Part shown: positions 22,693 to 30,994 of the stretch, one piece after another
How the letters are laid out: each line of letters opens with the position of its first letter
Numbering within the stretch: position 1 is the first letter of the stretch
NCBI GenBank assembly: GCA_016235265.1
Contig: JACRLI010000005.1
Location: 1 to 41,099, forward strand
Direction: 5' to 3'
DNA: 41,099 nt
Source of the DNA: Candidatus Eisenbacteria bacterium
GTDB lineage: Bacteria; Eisenbacteria; RBG-16-71-46; JACRLI01
Translations under genes and position numbers: made by a program
The notes under the pieces: generated by a model
Database searches by the model: none
The model's input: only the letters and a program-made list of their open reading frames with translations
What the model was told of the DNA's origin: nothing

Positions 22693-23823
22693 GTGCCACC
22701 CGTGACTCCCCCCACGCTTCCGGTTTCACCTTCCGGGCCCACCCCGGTCGTCTCGGTGGTGATCGCCACCTACAACCGCCGCCCCAAGCTGGAGCGGGTG
22801 CTGGCGCATCTGCTCCAACAGACACTTCCAGCCGACCAGGCCGAGATCCTGATCGTGGACAATTCCTCCACCGACGACACCGGCGCCTGGGTGGCCTCCC
22901 TCCCGCCCGGGCGGCAGCCGGCGCTGCGCTACTTCGTGAAGGACCCCAACGGCCCGGGCTCGGCCCGGAATTTCGGGGCGCGCCACTCCCGCGGCGAGTT
23001 CGTGGTCTTTCTCGACAGCGACGTGCTGCTGGACTCGCAGTGGCTTGCGAGGGCCGTCGGGCAACTCCGAGGGGACCCGTCCCTGGGCCTTCTCGGGGGC
23101 AAGCTCCTCTACGCGTTCGCCCCGGATCGCGTGAACGCGTTCGGCGGGGTCACCGGCTGGATCGGCCTGTCCTGGGACGCCCACGAGGGCGAGCCCGACC
23201 GCGGGCTCGACCGGCCCCGCGACTGCCTGTGGGTGAACTCCTCCGCGATGATCGCGCGGCGGGAGTTGTTCCTGGAGGTGGGGGGATTCGACGAGACGTT
23301 CTTCTATGGCTACGAGGAGGCCGACCTCGGTTGGCGCATCAACCTGGCCGGATCGCGCGTGGGCTGCTCCCCCGACCTGGTGGCCCACCACGACGTGGAC
23401 CCGGCCACCGGGACCAGTGACCGCCAGGTCGTGTACCATTACTGCAAGAACCGCCTGCGGACCCTCATCCGGAACAGCTCGCCGGGCCGTCTGCTGGCGT
23501 GCCTGCCGGCCTACGCTCTTTACTCCATCGCCGACCTGGCGCTGCGGGGCCCGCGTGGACCGAAGCTCGCGGCCCTGCGCTGGAACCTCGCGTCCCTCCC
23601 CGACACCCTCAGGCTCCGCGCCGGGACCCAGGCCCGCCGCAGGGCCGCGCCCGGCGCGGTGGAGCGGCTGATCAGCCCGCGGTGGTTCCCTGCCGTGCCG
23701 CTGAACAACCAGCGGCGGCGCCCCGTTCCGGGGTTCGACGCCGGCGCCGGCGCCGCCGGAACCGGACCCGGCGCGGCGGACGACCGCGTGGGATCGCCCC
23801 CGGGGCCGGCGACGGGCGCCTAG
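22693..23823 (+). CDS. Family 2 glycosyltransferase, 376 aa
   Basis: This is a GT-A fold enzyme. 'VSVVIATYNRRPKLERVL' opens the nucleotide-binding half, 'ILIVDNSSTDDT' and 'FVVFLDSDVLLD' (DxD) bind the NDP-sugar/metal, and 'VGGFDETFFYGYEEADLGWRI' is the ED-type catalytic region of rhamnosyl-/galactosyl-transferase-like members. It has a Pro-rich start, and the last ~60 residues are Ala/Gly/Pro-rich. The GTG start at 22693 has GGAGG 4 nt upstream. It is the only + strand gene of the glycan locus and ends tail-to-tail with the GT4 gene, the two stop codons interlocking in CTAG. Confidence 0.9.
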   Translation: MPPVTPPTLPVSPSGPTPVVSVVIATYNRRPKLERVLAHLLQQTLPADQAEILIVDNSSTDDTGAWVASLPPGRQPALRYFVKDPNGPGSARNFGARHSRGEFVVFLDSDVLLDSQWLARAVGQLRGDPSLGLLGGKLLYAFAPDRVNAFGGVTGWIGLSWDAHEGEPDRGLDRPRDCLWVNSSAMIARRELFLEVGGFDETFFYGYEEADLGWRINLAGSRVGCSPDLVAHHDVDPATGTSDRQVVYHYCKNRLRTLIRNSSPGRLLACLPAYALYSIADLALRGPRGPKLAALRWNLASLPDTLRLRAGTQARRRAAPGAVERLISPRWFPAVPLNNQRRRPVPGFDAGAGAAGTGPGAADDRVGSPPGPATGA

Positions 23824-24857
23824 CCGGGCCGCGCCAGCAGTTCCTCGTACGTATCAAGCAACGTGGTCGTGTAGCGGTCCCAGGTGTACTGCGAAGCCAT
23901 GGCCACGTTCCGGAGGCCGACGCGACGCGACTCGTCGCGGTCGTTCCACAGCCGCCGGACGGCGGCGGTGATCGCCGCGGAGTCGCCGTAGGCAATCCGC
24001 TCCCCCGCGAACGGCAGGGGGATGCTGGAGACCACCGCGCATCCCGAGGCCATCGCCTCCACCAGCGCGATGCCGAACGTCTCGCCTCTCGAAGGCAGCA
24101 GGAAGATCCGGGCCCGCGCGAATTCATCCCGCAGCGCCGCCCCCCGGACCAGTCCGACGAATTCCGCGTTCCCTGGCGCGCCGCGCCGGAACTCCTCCAC
24201 CGCGCCCCAACCCACCAGGCGGAAGCGCACCTCCGGCAGGGCCCGCGCCGCATCGAGGACATTCTGCACGCCCTTGCGGACGTCGATCTTGCCCACGAAC
24301 AGCACCACGTCCTCCTTCTCCCTGGCCGGATCGTACAGTTCCAGGTCCAGCCCCGGATTGGTCACGATGGCCCGCGACGGGTCCACCCCGAGCTGCAGGC
24401 CTTCCTGGAGGGAGAAGTCGCTGAGGAATGCCGTGCGGGTGTAGGGCTGACGCACCAGGTGGCGCTCCCAGGCGCGCCACGCCCGGCCCATCAGGGGGCC
24501 CTGGATGTCGAGCCAGGAGTCGCCGCAGATGCCGAGCATCTGGCAGACCACCGGGATGCCGGCCCGCCGCGCCGCGCGCAGCGAGGGCAGACACGCGTGA
24601 TAGTTGAACGACTGGATGATGTCGGCCCGGCGGGCCTCCTCGTCGAACTCCCGGTCGGCCAGGTTGTAGCGGTAGCGGTGGATGGGCAACCGCCGGGTGA
24701 CGATGCCCTCGTATTCGGCCAGGGCGGGATCGCCGGTGCACAGGACGCGCACCTGCGCCCCGCGCCGCTGCAGGTGGCGCGCGGTCTCCAGCACCACGAC
24801 TTCGCCCCCGCCGCGGAAGTCGGGAGCGAAGATGTCGTGCGCGATGAGGACCTTCAA
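23820..24857 (-). CDS. Family 4 glycosyltransferase, 345 aa
   Basis: This is a GT-B fold enzyme of the GT4 type. The N-terminal domain has 'VLIAHDIFAPDFRGGGEVVV' with the Gly-rich acceptor loop. The C-terminal domain has 'VLFVGKIDVRKGVQNVLDA', 'RFRLVGWGAVEEF' and the E-x7-E region 'PSRGETFGIALVEAMASGCAVV'. The TTG at 24857 is chosen because GGAAGG lies 6 nt upstream and the protein then begins exactly at the conserved first strand; no ATG fits. It follows the carbamoyltransferase gene by 56 bp on the same strand and is the last gene of the second transcription unit. Confidence 0.9.
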   Translation of the reverse strand: MKVLIAHDIFAPDFRGGGEVVVLETARHLQRRGAQVRVLCTGDPALAEYEGIVTRRLPIHRYRYNLADREFDEEARRADIIQSFNYHACLPSLRAARRAGIPVVCQMLGICGDSWLDIQGPLMGRAWRAWERHLVRQPYTRTAFLSDFSLQEGLQLGVDPSRAIVTNPGLDLELYDPAREKEDVVLFVGKIDVRKGVQNVLDAARALPEVRFRLVGWGAVEEFRRGAPGNAEFVGLVRGAALRDEFARARIFLLPSRGETFGIALVEAMASGCAVVSSIPLPFAGERIAYGDSAAITAAVRRLWNDRDESRRVGLRNVAMASQYTWDRYTTTLLDTYEELLARPG

Positions 24858-24913
24858 GACGCACCTTCCGGTCGGGAAACCGGGGGAATCACACCGAGCC
24901 GGGGCATGATCGG

Positions 24914-26692
24914 CTAGCGCTTGCGGACCAGCACGTTGCCCAGGACCAGGAGGTCCATGTCGGACTTGGTGAAGGTGTTGTGGGCGTTGGCCGGCGTCGT
25001 CACGATGGGCTCGCCCTTGAGGTTGAAAGAAGTGTTGAGCACCACCGGCACGCCGGTGGCCCTGCCGAAGCGCTCGATCAACGAGTGATACAGCGGGCTG
25101 GTGTCGGGGAAGACGGACTGCAGCCGCCCCGAGCCGTCCACGTGGGTGATGGCGGGCAGCGTGGCGTGGTGCTCGGGCCGGACGGGGGCGACCAGCAGCA
25201 TGAATCGCGCGGGCATCTGGGCGCCGATCCCGGGGAAGTCGAAGTACGTGTCCACGGCCCCGGACAGGACCGAGGGCGCGAACGGGCGGTAGGGCTCCCG
25301 GAACTTGATCTTGGTGTTCACGATGTCCTTCATGTCGGCGCGTCTCGGGTCGGCCAGGATGCTCCGGTGCCCCAGCGCGCGTGGGCCCCACTCGAAACGG
25401 CCCTGGTGCCATCCGACCACCTCGCCCGCCAGCAGGGACTCCACCACCCGGTCGAGCATCGAGTCCGTGTCGCCGATCACCTGGTGCGGAATGCCGGCCT
25501 GGCGCAGCCAGTCCACGGTCTCCGCCTCCGAGTACTCCTTGCCCCAGTACGCGTGCTCCATCACGAAGCCCCGCGGCCTGCCCAGCAGTTGGTGGTGGAC
25601 GTACAGCGCGGCGCCCAGGGCTCCCCCACCGTCGCCCGCGGCCGGCTGCACGTAGACTTCCTCGAAGGGCGTCTCGCGGAGGATCCGCCCGTTGGCGACG
25701 GAGTTGAGGGCCACGCCCCCCGCCATGCACAGCCGCTTCATGCCGGTGGACTTGTGCAGCGCGTTCACCATGTGGAGGAGCACTTCCTCCGTGACGCGCT
25801 GGATCGAAGCCGCAATGTCGGCATAGTACTCGTTGAGGCGGACGGCTTCCTCGAAGTCCGCCGGCTTGGGCCCGAAATAGGACGGGTAACCGGATGAGCC
25901 GGTGTAGAAGTGCAGGCCGGGAGGGCGGGAAGGCCCGAACAGCTCGAGGAACCGGGCGTTGAACGTGTTCCGCGTCGAGTAGTGGAAGCTGAAGTAGTCC
26001 ATGTCGAGGCGGAACGACCCGTCGTCGCCCAGCTGGATCAGCTTCCAGACCTTGTCCACGTATCGCGGGGTGCCGTACGGGGCCATCCCCATGACCTTGT
26101 ACTCGCCCTCGTTGACTTCGAAGCCGAGGAACGCCGTGAACGCGCTGTAGAGAAGGCCGAGGGAATGCGGGAACCGGATCTCCGAGGCCAGCGCGATCTT
26201 CTCTTCCCGGCCCGTTCCGAAGCTCGCGGTGGCCCACTCTCCGACACCGTCCACGGTGAGGATGGCGGCTTCCCGGAAGGGCGAGGCGAAGAAGGCGCTC
26301 GCGGCGTGCGAGGCGTGGTGGTCCACCGCCAGCACCTTTTCCTGGGGCACCTCCAGGCGGTCCGCGATGAGGCTCTTGGCCCACAACTTCTCGGAGAGCC
26401 AGGTGATCATGCTCTCCCGGAACAGGGTGTAGCTGCGCGGAAAGGACTGGAGGGTGCTGGAGAGGATGCGCTCGAACTTCGCGAACGGCCGCTCGTAAAA
26501 GACCACGTAGTCGAGATCGCCGGCCTTGAGGCCGGCCTGCTCCAGGCAGAATTCGATCGCCAGCGTGGGGTAGGCGAAGTCGTGCTTGATCCGGGAGAAT
26601 CGCTCCTCCTCCGCGGCCGCCACCAGCACGCCGTCCCGCAGCAGGGCCGCCGCCGAGTCGTGGTAGAAACAGGAGATCCCCAGAATGTTCAT
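24914..26692 (-). CDS. Carbamoyltransferase, NodU/TobZ family, 592 aa
   Basis: It begins MNILGISCFYHDSAAALL, the family signature, and keeps the Kae1-like metal site HHASH (H125, H129) with 'ILTVDGVGEWATAS' and 'GLLYSAFTAFLGF'. The C-terminal YrdC-unrelated half includes 'LCMAGGVALNSVANGRI', 'QPAAGDGGGALGAAL', 'GRFEWGPRALGHRSILADPR' and 'TSFNLKGEPIV'. The length is normal. Such enzymes transfer a carbamoyl group from carbamoyl phosphate via carbamoyl-AMP to a sugar hydroxyl. Here the acceptor is presumably a residue of the exopolysaccharide. It lies 24 bp downstream of a small membrane protein gene that commonly accompanies this family. Confidence 0.95.
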   Translation of the reverse strand: MNILGISCFYHDSAAALLRDGVLVAAAEEERFSRIKHDFAYPTLAIEFCLEQAGLKAGDLDYVVFYERPFAKFERILSSTLQSFPRSYTLFRESMITWLSEKLWAKSLIADRLEVPQEKVLAVDHHASHAASAFFASPFREAAILTVDGVGEWATASFGTGREEKIALASEIRFPHSLGLLYSAFTAFLGFEVNEGEYKVMGMAPYGTPRYVDKVWKLIQLGDDGSFRLDMDYFSFHYSTRNTFNARFLELFGPSRPPGLHFYTGSSGYPSYFGPKPADFEEAVRLNEYYADIAASIQRVTEEVLLHMVNALHKSTGMKRLCMAGGVALNSVANGRILRETPFEEVYVQPAAGDGGGALGAALYVHHQLLGRPRGFVMEHAYWGKEYSEAETVDWLRQAGIPHQVIGDTDSMLDRVVESLLAGEVVGWHQGRFEWGPRALGHRSILADPRRADMKDIVNTKIKFREPYRPFAPSVLSGAVDTYFDFPGIGAQMPARFMLLVAPVRPEHHATLPAITHVDGSGRLQSVFPDTSPLYHSLIERFGRATGVPVVLNTSFNLKGEPIVTTPANAHNTFTKSDMDLLVLGNVLVRKR

Positions 26693-26716
26693 GCGGAGCC
26701 CCCGCCCGCGCGGATG

Positions 26717-27007
26717 CTAGAAACCATCCTGGGCGTCCTTCAGCTCACCGGCCGGTGGAAGGGAAGTCCAACGCGGGGGGCGCGCCTTCAGTTCCAGGGG
26801 ATCGGTAAACAGCCGGGAGACGAGGGCGAAGGGCGCCACCGCCACGAAGTAGAGGATCGTGGTGACCACGCGCGAAAGCAGCAGGCCGATGGCCTGCGCC
26901 ACCCGTTGCCAGCCGCGCCAGAGCCGCTTGTAGAAGGGCGCATCCGGAGGCAGCGGGGCCCACCGCTTGCTGGAACTGAGCTGGACCGCGGGAGAGCTGG
27001 CCGCCAT
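26717..27007 (-). CDS. Small membrane protein of the carbamoyltransferase cluster, 96 aa
   Basis: One long hydrophobic stretch (about 38-66, 'AIGLLLSRVVTTILYFVAVAPFALVSRLF' character) follows a basic 'FYKRLWRGWQRV' helix. The ending 'RLFTDPLELKARPPRWTSL' resembles the C-terminal part of SxtJ-type membrane proteins that travel with NodU-like carbamoyltransferases. It may tether or organise the carbamoylation step at the inner membrane. The ATG at 27007 has no obvious Shine-Dalgarno sequence but follows by 3 nt the stop codon of a 24-codon ORF, so translation may be coupled to it. Confidence 0.7.
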   Translation of the reverse strand: MAASSPAVQLSSSKRWAPLPPDAPFYKRLWRGWQRVAQAIGLLLSRVVTTILYFVAVAPFALVSRLFTDPLELKARPPRWTSLPPAGELKDAQDGF

Positions 27008-27010
27008 GGG

Positions 27011-27085
27011 TCAGGCCGGCATCCGGGCGGGGGAGTGGACCGTCCGGGATGCCGCGACGCGGGACAAAAGACAGCGAATTCTCAT
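27011..27085 (-). CDS. Possible 24-aa leader ORF
   Basis: MRIRCLLSRVAASRTVHSPA and four more residues, preceded by AGGGA about 7 nt before the ATG. It starts about 40 nt after the predicted transcription start of the 27133-27162 promoter, and its TGA lies 3 nt before the ATG of the small membrane protein gene, which otherwise lacks a ribosome binding site. It may serve translational coupling only; there is no sign of an attenuator structure. Confidence 0.3.
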   Translation of the reverse strand: MRIRCLLSRVAASRTVHSPARMPA

Positions 27086-27132
27086 CTCAGGATCCCTCTG
27101 CGGCCCTGCTTGTATCGGTTCTTGAGTTATTG

Positions 27133-27162
27133 ATATTAGCGGGCGCGCGGCCCGGATGTCAA
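27133..27162 (-). promoter_or_regulatory. Strong internal sigma-70-type promoter of the carbamoylation unit
   Basis: On the minus strand TTGACA (27162-27157), an 18-bp spacer and TAATAT (27138-27133). The -35 is perfect consensus and contains the TGA stop codon of the upstream ligase gene. It should separate expression of the small membrane protein, carbamoyltransferase and GT4 from the main glycan operon. Confidence 0.7.
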
Positions 27163-28736
27163 GGTTCCAGGCCCAGCATCGCGGCCCCAGGGCGGGCGGC
27201 GGGCCCGCCCCGCGCGGGGGCCGGCACCCGGGCGGCCTGTCCCCCGAGAGCCGGGGCCGCCGCGAGCATGGCCCCGATCAGCATCAGGGTGTGCAGCCCC
27301 GGATCCGACCACAGCGAGAAATCAATGGTCTGCTGGAGCGCCTCGAACAGGAGCCCCAGGGTCAGCCCGTAGCACACGAGCCGCATGGAGCCGGAGGTGG
27401 AGGCGACCGCCCGGAAGCCCGCCTGCAGCAGGGCCCCGAGAAACAGCAGGAACGCTCCCAACCCCAGCACCCCGGTTTCCGCGAGCACCAGGAGGTACAG
27501 GTTGTGCACGGGAGCCGTGACGCGAACCCCGATCTCCTTCCGGAAACCGTCCGCTTCCCGGAAGATCGCCTCCAGGTCGGGTGCGAGCTCCTCGAGGTAC
27601 AGGCGGAAGTTGTTCAGTCCCACGCCCAGCAGCATATTCTTCCGCGCCATCTCCAGCGCGACGCGGTTGTAGCGGGCACGGAACTCCACGGATTCCGACC
27701 AGTCGCGGCTGAACCGCTGCTGGATCTTCCCGGCGATCGGCAGGAGTGCGAGCAGCAGGAGCATCGCGCCCACCGCGGCGAGGCCGGCGGCCCGCCGCGC
27801 GCTCACCAGGCGCAGGGCGGTGAGGCCCAGGAGCACTGCCGCCAGTTCCAGCATGCACAGCACCCAGGGGCCGCGCGACATCGTGGAGGTGAGCCCCAGG
27901 AGCCCCATCCCCACGACCGCCGCCGCCGCCAGCCGCACGCTCATCCGGGTCGCGGCGAGCCACAGCGCCAGGAACGCCGGGAGAAGGAGCAGCAGGTAGG
28001 ACGCCAGGTAGTTGGCGGCCGCCATCGTGCCCCCGGACCGGAGCTGCATCCGGTCGCCGAACCGCTCCGCAGCGGTGGCCGCCGCCGAGCCGCTGATCCC
28101 CACGAATCCCAGGAGTCCCCCCTTCACGTTGAACACCGCCTGGGAAATCGCGATACCCGACTGCAGCACCACGGCGGTTCCCAGGGCCACGGCGCACAGG
28201 CGCCACTCGCGGAGACCGAGATTCGCCCGGGCGTAGGCCAGGACCACGAGCAGCTTGAAAATCCGCCAGGCCTCGCACAGCCCCCAGTCGGGACGGGCCG
28301 CGACCAGCAGGGAAGCCCCGGAGGCGGCGGCGAAAGGAAGCAGCCAGGGCCAGAGCGGCCGGCCCCGGGGAACCAGGTCCCGCCTGGGATTCCTGGATTC
28401 GCCCATCCACAGGAGCAGCAGGCACGCGAACGGGAGATCCGCGGGAATCCAGTACAGACCCTGCGACCCAAAATCACCGATCCACGAGTCGAACGAGAAG
28501 TACTGCCGGTTGTAGGTGAGGGCCAGCACCCACGTGAAAAGCAGGACTTCCTTGGGCCGCCTCGAGAGGATGGCCAGCCCCAGGATGCCCATGGCGAGGG
28601 CGGCCAGCAGACCCTGCCGGAGAGGCTTCCCCACCATGAACAGGGCGAGGGCGCAGGCGGCGACCCCGAGGAGCGCGGCAAGCACGGGCAGGGCCGGTCC
28701 CAACGACCGGCTCCCGCCGCCCCGAACAGGGTTCAA
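27159..28736 (-). CDS. O-antigen ligase/polymerase family membrane protein, 525 aa
   Basis: A polytopic membrane protein with roughly a dozen hydrophobic segments and a large periplasmic loop before the C-terminal helices. The Wzy_C/WaaL-type signature is visible: 'NRVALEMARKNMLLGVGLNNF' then, about 55 residues on, 'VHNLYLLVLAETGVLGLGAFLLF' with the conserved H-N. It starts at a TTG overlapping the stop of the glycosidase gene (TTGA). Within a Wza/Wzc-containing locus it is more likely the Wzy-like polymerase than a lipid-A ligase, but sequence alone does not separate these. Confidence 0.88.
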   Translation of the reverse strand: MNPVRGGGSRSLGPALPVLAALLGVAACALALFMVGKPLRQGLLAALAMGILGLAILSRRPKEVLLFTWVLALTYNRQYFSFDSWIGDFGSQGLYWIPADLPFACLLLLWMGESRNPRRDLVPRGRPLWPWLLPFAAASGASLLVAARPDWGLCEAWRIFKLLVVLAYARANLGLREWRLCAVALGTAVVLQSGIAISQAVFNVKGGLLGFVGISGSAAATAAERFGDRMQLRSGGTMAAANYLASYLLLLLPAFLALWLAATRMSVRLAAAAVVGMGLLGLTSTMSRGPWVLCMLELAAVLLGLTALRLVSARRAAGLAAVGAMLLLLALLPIAGKIQQRFSRDWSESVEFRARYNRVALEMARKNMLLGVGLNNFRLYLEELAPDLEAIFREADGFRKEIGVRVTAPVHNLYLLVLAETGVLGLGAFLLFLGALLQAGFRAVASTSGSMRLVCYGLTLGLLFEALQQTIDFSLWSDPGLHTLMLIGAMLAAAPALGGQAARVPAPARGGPAARPGAAMLGLEP

Positions 28737-30934
28737 CGCAGGCTCCGGATCTCCAATGAGGTCACCGAGTGCGCGGGGAAGGTGTACTCGAAGCTGTTCG
28801 CGACACCGTTCACGTCACTCCTCGCCACCTGCACCTCCCCCGGCGCGCCGCGGTTGAACCGACGCCACGGCTGGGCCTCGGATTGCCGGGCCCACACCAG
28901 TCCCGGGACCGGGACCGAGGTGCCCAGCTCGGTGCCGGTGTTGGCGTCGGGACCGGTGCCGTTGAGCGTCCACGCGACCGCGTCCGGACGCGGAACGAAG
29001 TCGTTGATGCGGATCTTCGCCCGGATGGGACGATCGAGGTGCCGGTTCACCGCCATCAGGAACAGGCCCCGCCCGTCGGTGGTCCGGCTCGCCACCACGT
29101 CCAGGTACGGAACCCCGCGCACGCGGTCCACCGCGCCCATGCCGGGCGTGTCGAACGTGGGAGAGGTCGTTCGCGCGCCCACCAGCACGTCGCCGAAGTG
29201 GCGGGTGTAGAGCTGCAGCGCCAGGTAGGGCGCCGTCGGCGCCCAGCCGCCCTTGCGCCGGCCGATGCTGCCCATGAACGAGTAGTCGGAGAGTTTGAAG
29301 AAGTTGGCCACCTCCACCTTGGGATTCTGGAGGAAGACATTCATGACGCTCGCGTCGTAGAGCGCGGAGGCCAGGGTCTTCACGTGATCCACCATCGGGC
29401 TCTTCGGATCCACGTGAAACAGCGCCCCCCACTCCGTCACCGCGATCGAGATCCGCGACGCCCGGCGCGGGGCATACTTGGAGATCTGCGCGGCCACGTC
29501 CGCCAGGTTGCGGGCGATGAGGGCGGGGGCGGCGAGCATGGCCCGGTAGGCGTCCACCGGATCGGGATCAGGCACCCCCATGAGCACCGGCGCGTAGGCG
29601 TTGTGCACCGCGAGGAAGTCCATCTCGTCGCCGGCCCGGGTGAGCAAGGTCCTGTTCCAGTTGGGGTAGCTGATGAACTGGTAGCGACCGTAGTTCTCGC
29701 CGCCGATGGCCCCGATCTTGAGCGTGGGATCCGCCTTGCGCATGGCCCTCGCGTACGCCAGGAAGCGGTCCGCGTACTTCTCCGGCGGCATGCTCGCGGA
29801 GGCCAGGCCCTTGCCGTCGCCCTTCATGTAGAGCTCGTTGCCCACCTCCCACCAGTCCACGCGCCGGTCGGCGGGCGTGCGCCCAGGCGGGTTCACGTAG
29901 CGCACCCATTCGGCGGCCTCGTCGGGAGTTCCCGTACCGGCGTTCACAGTGACCAGCAGGTGCGCTCCCGCTCCCTTCGCCAGGGAGAGGGCTTCCTCGG
30001 TGCCGTAGGTGTGGCGCGAATTCGGCCCCCCGGGATACTGCTCCGTCGTCGGGCGCGACGCCTGGGGCCCGATGCCGTTCTTCCAGTGGTAGTAGTCGGA
30101 GAAGCCCGCGCCCGGCGAGCGGATGAGGGACACCCCCAGCTCCCGGGTGAGCCGCTGGATCTCGGGGTTTGCGGCATTGGTCTTCGCGTCCCACGCGCCG
30201 GCGAATTCCTGCATCCACTCGGCGTTGATGCCGTAGAGCGTCCGGGGAATCACGCGGATGTCGCTGCGCGCGTCGATCGCGATGTCCGCCTGCAGCAGCG
30301 GCGCCGCGACAGTCACCGTCGGGGGGGCAGCGGGCGAAGCTCCCTGCACCTCGATGCTGACGTCGTCGAACCAGGCGGTGCCGGCGGTTCCGTCCACGGC
30401 GCAGAACAGCACCAGGCTCTCGCCCGTGTCCCCCGCGGGCAGCTCGAAGGTCGCCTCCTTGAGCACGAAGCGCGAGTCGCGGGAGGTGTGGGTGAAGGAA
30501 GCGAGCGGCCGGCCGGAATTGGGCCCATCGAGCGGCACGAGGCCCACCACGCAGGAGGCCGGGGCCGAGGCGGCCAGCCAGGCCGAAAGATGCAGCTTCT
30601 GGCCCCGGAAGCGGGCCGCCGGCAGGACCTGGCCCACCGCGAGCGGCTGCGGGCCCGGGACATTGGCGGAATTCGGCTCGAGCTTCAGGGAGAAGGACCC
30701 CGAGCGCCTGTGGTTCCGGTCGAGCGTGAGCGTTCCCTTGGCCAGCACCTTGGAATCCACGACCCAGTTTGCGGGCCGCCCGCCGTCCGCCTGCTCGAAT
30801 CCACCGTTTGCCGGGGTCACCCCGAGGTCAACCACCGCGTTGGGCTTGGAGCGGCACTCGGGAGCGCCCCCCAGCCCGCCTGTCGTCAGTATGGTCAGCG
30901 CCACGGCCGCGAAGATCCAGCGTGTCCTGGTCAT
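28733..30934 (-). CDS. Secreted GH51-like glycoside hydrolase with N-terminal CBM, 733 aa
   Basis: A signal peptide (1-24) is followed by a carbohydrate-binding module-like beta-sandwich (about 40-200, 'NGGFEQADGGRPANWVV', 'AWFDDVSIEV'). A (beta/alpha)8 clan-A domain comes next. 'WWEVGNELYM' holds the expected acid/base E367 and 'IAVTEWGALF' the expected nucleophile E501, the spacing seen in alpha-L-arabinofuranosidases of GH51/related families. A C-terminal beta-domain (about 640-733) completes the architecture. The specificity is not determined. Its place between the Wzc-like and polymerase genes, with a TTGA overlap to the latter, suggests trimming, release or turnover of the exported polysaccharide. 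Confidence 0.85.
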   Translation of the reverse strand: MTRTRWIFAAVALTILTTGGLGGAPECRSKPNAVVDLGVTPANGGFEQADGGRPANWVVDSKVLAKGTLTLDRNHRRSGSFSLKLEPNSANVPGPQPLAVGQVLPAARFRGQKLHLSAWLAASAPASCVVGLVPLDGPNSGRPLASFTHTSRDSRFVLKEATFELPAGDTGESLVLFCAVDGTAGTAWFDDVSIEVQGASPAAPPTVTVAAPLLQADIAIDARSDIRVIPRTLYGINAEWMQEFAGAWDAKTNAANPEIQRLTRELGVSLIRSPGAGFSDYYHWKNGIGPQASRPTTEQYPGGPNSRHTYGTEEALSLAKGAGAHLLVTVNAGTGTPDEAAEWVRYVNPPGRTPADRRVDWWEVGNELYMKGDGKGLASASMPPEKYADRFLAYARAMRKADPTLKIGAIGGENYGRYQFISYPNWNRTLLTRAGDEMDFLAVHNAYAPVLMGVPDPDPVDAYRAMLAAPALIARNLADVAAQISKYAPRRASRISIAVTEWGALFHVDPKSPMVDHVKTLASALYDASVMNVFLQNPKVEVANFFKLSDYSFMGSIGRRKGGWAPTAPYLALQLYTRHFGDVLVGARTTSPTFDTPGMGAVDRVRGVPYLDVVASRTTDGRGLFLMAVNRHLDRPIRAKIRINDFVPRPDAVAWTLNGTGPDANTGTELGTSVPVPGLVWARQSEAQPWRRFNRGAPGEVQVARSDVNGVANSFEYTFPAHSVTSLEIRSLR

Positions 30935-30994
30935 GTTGCCTCTCCCTGGGCCTTCGGACCCGGGCCCGCCGTGGGGCGCGGTTCCGACTCCCGC

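Noticed and set aside
24858..26384. N-terminal extension of the GT4 gene through the carbamoyltransferase region
   Set aside because: It would overlap a complete carbamoyltransferase in another frame. The GT4 fold begins exactly at the TTG at 24857 with a good ribosome binding site.
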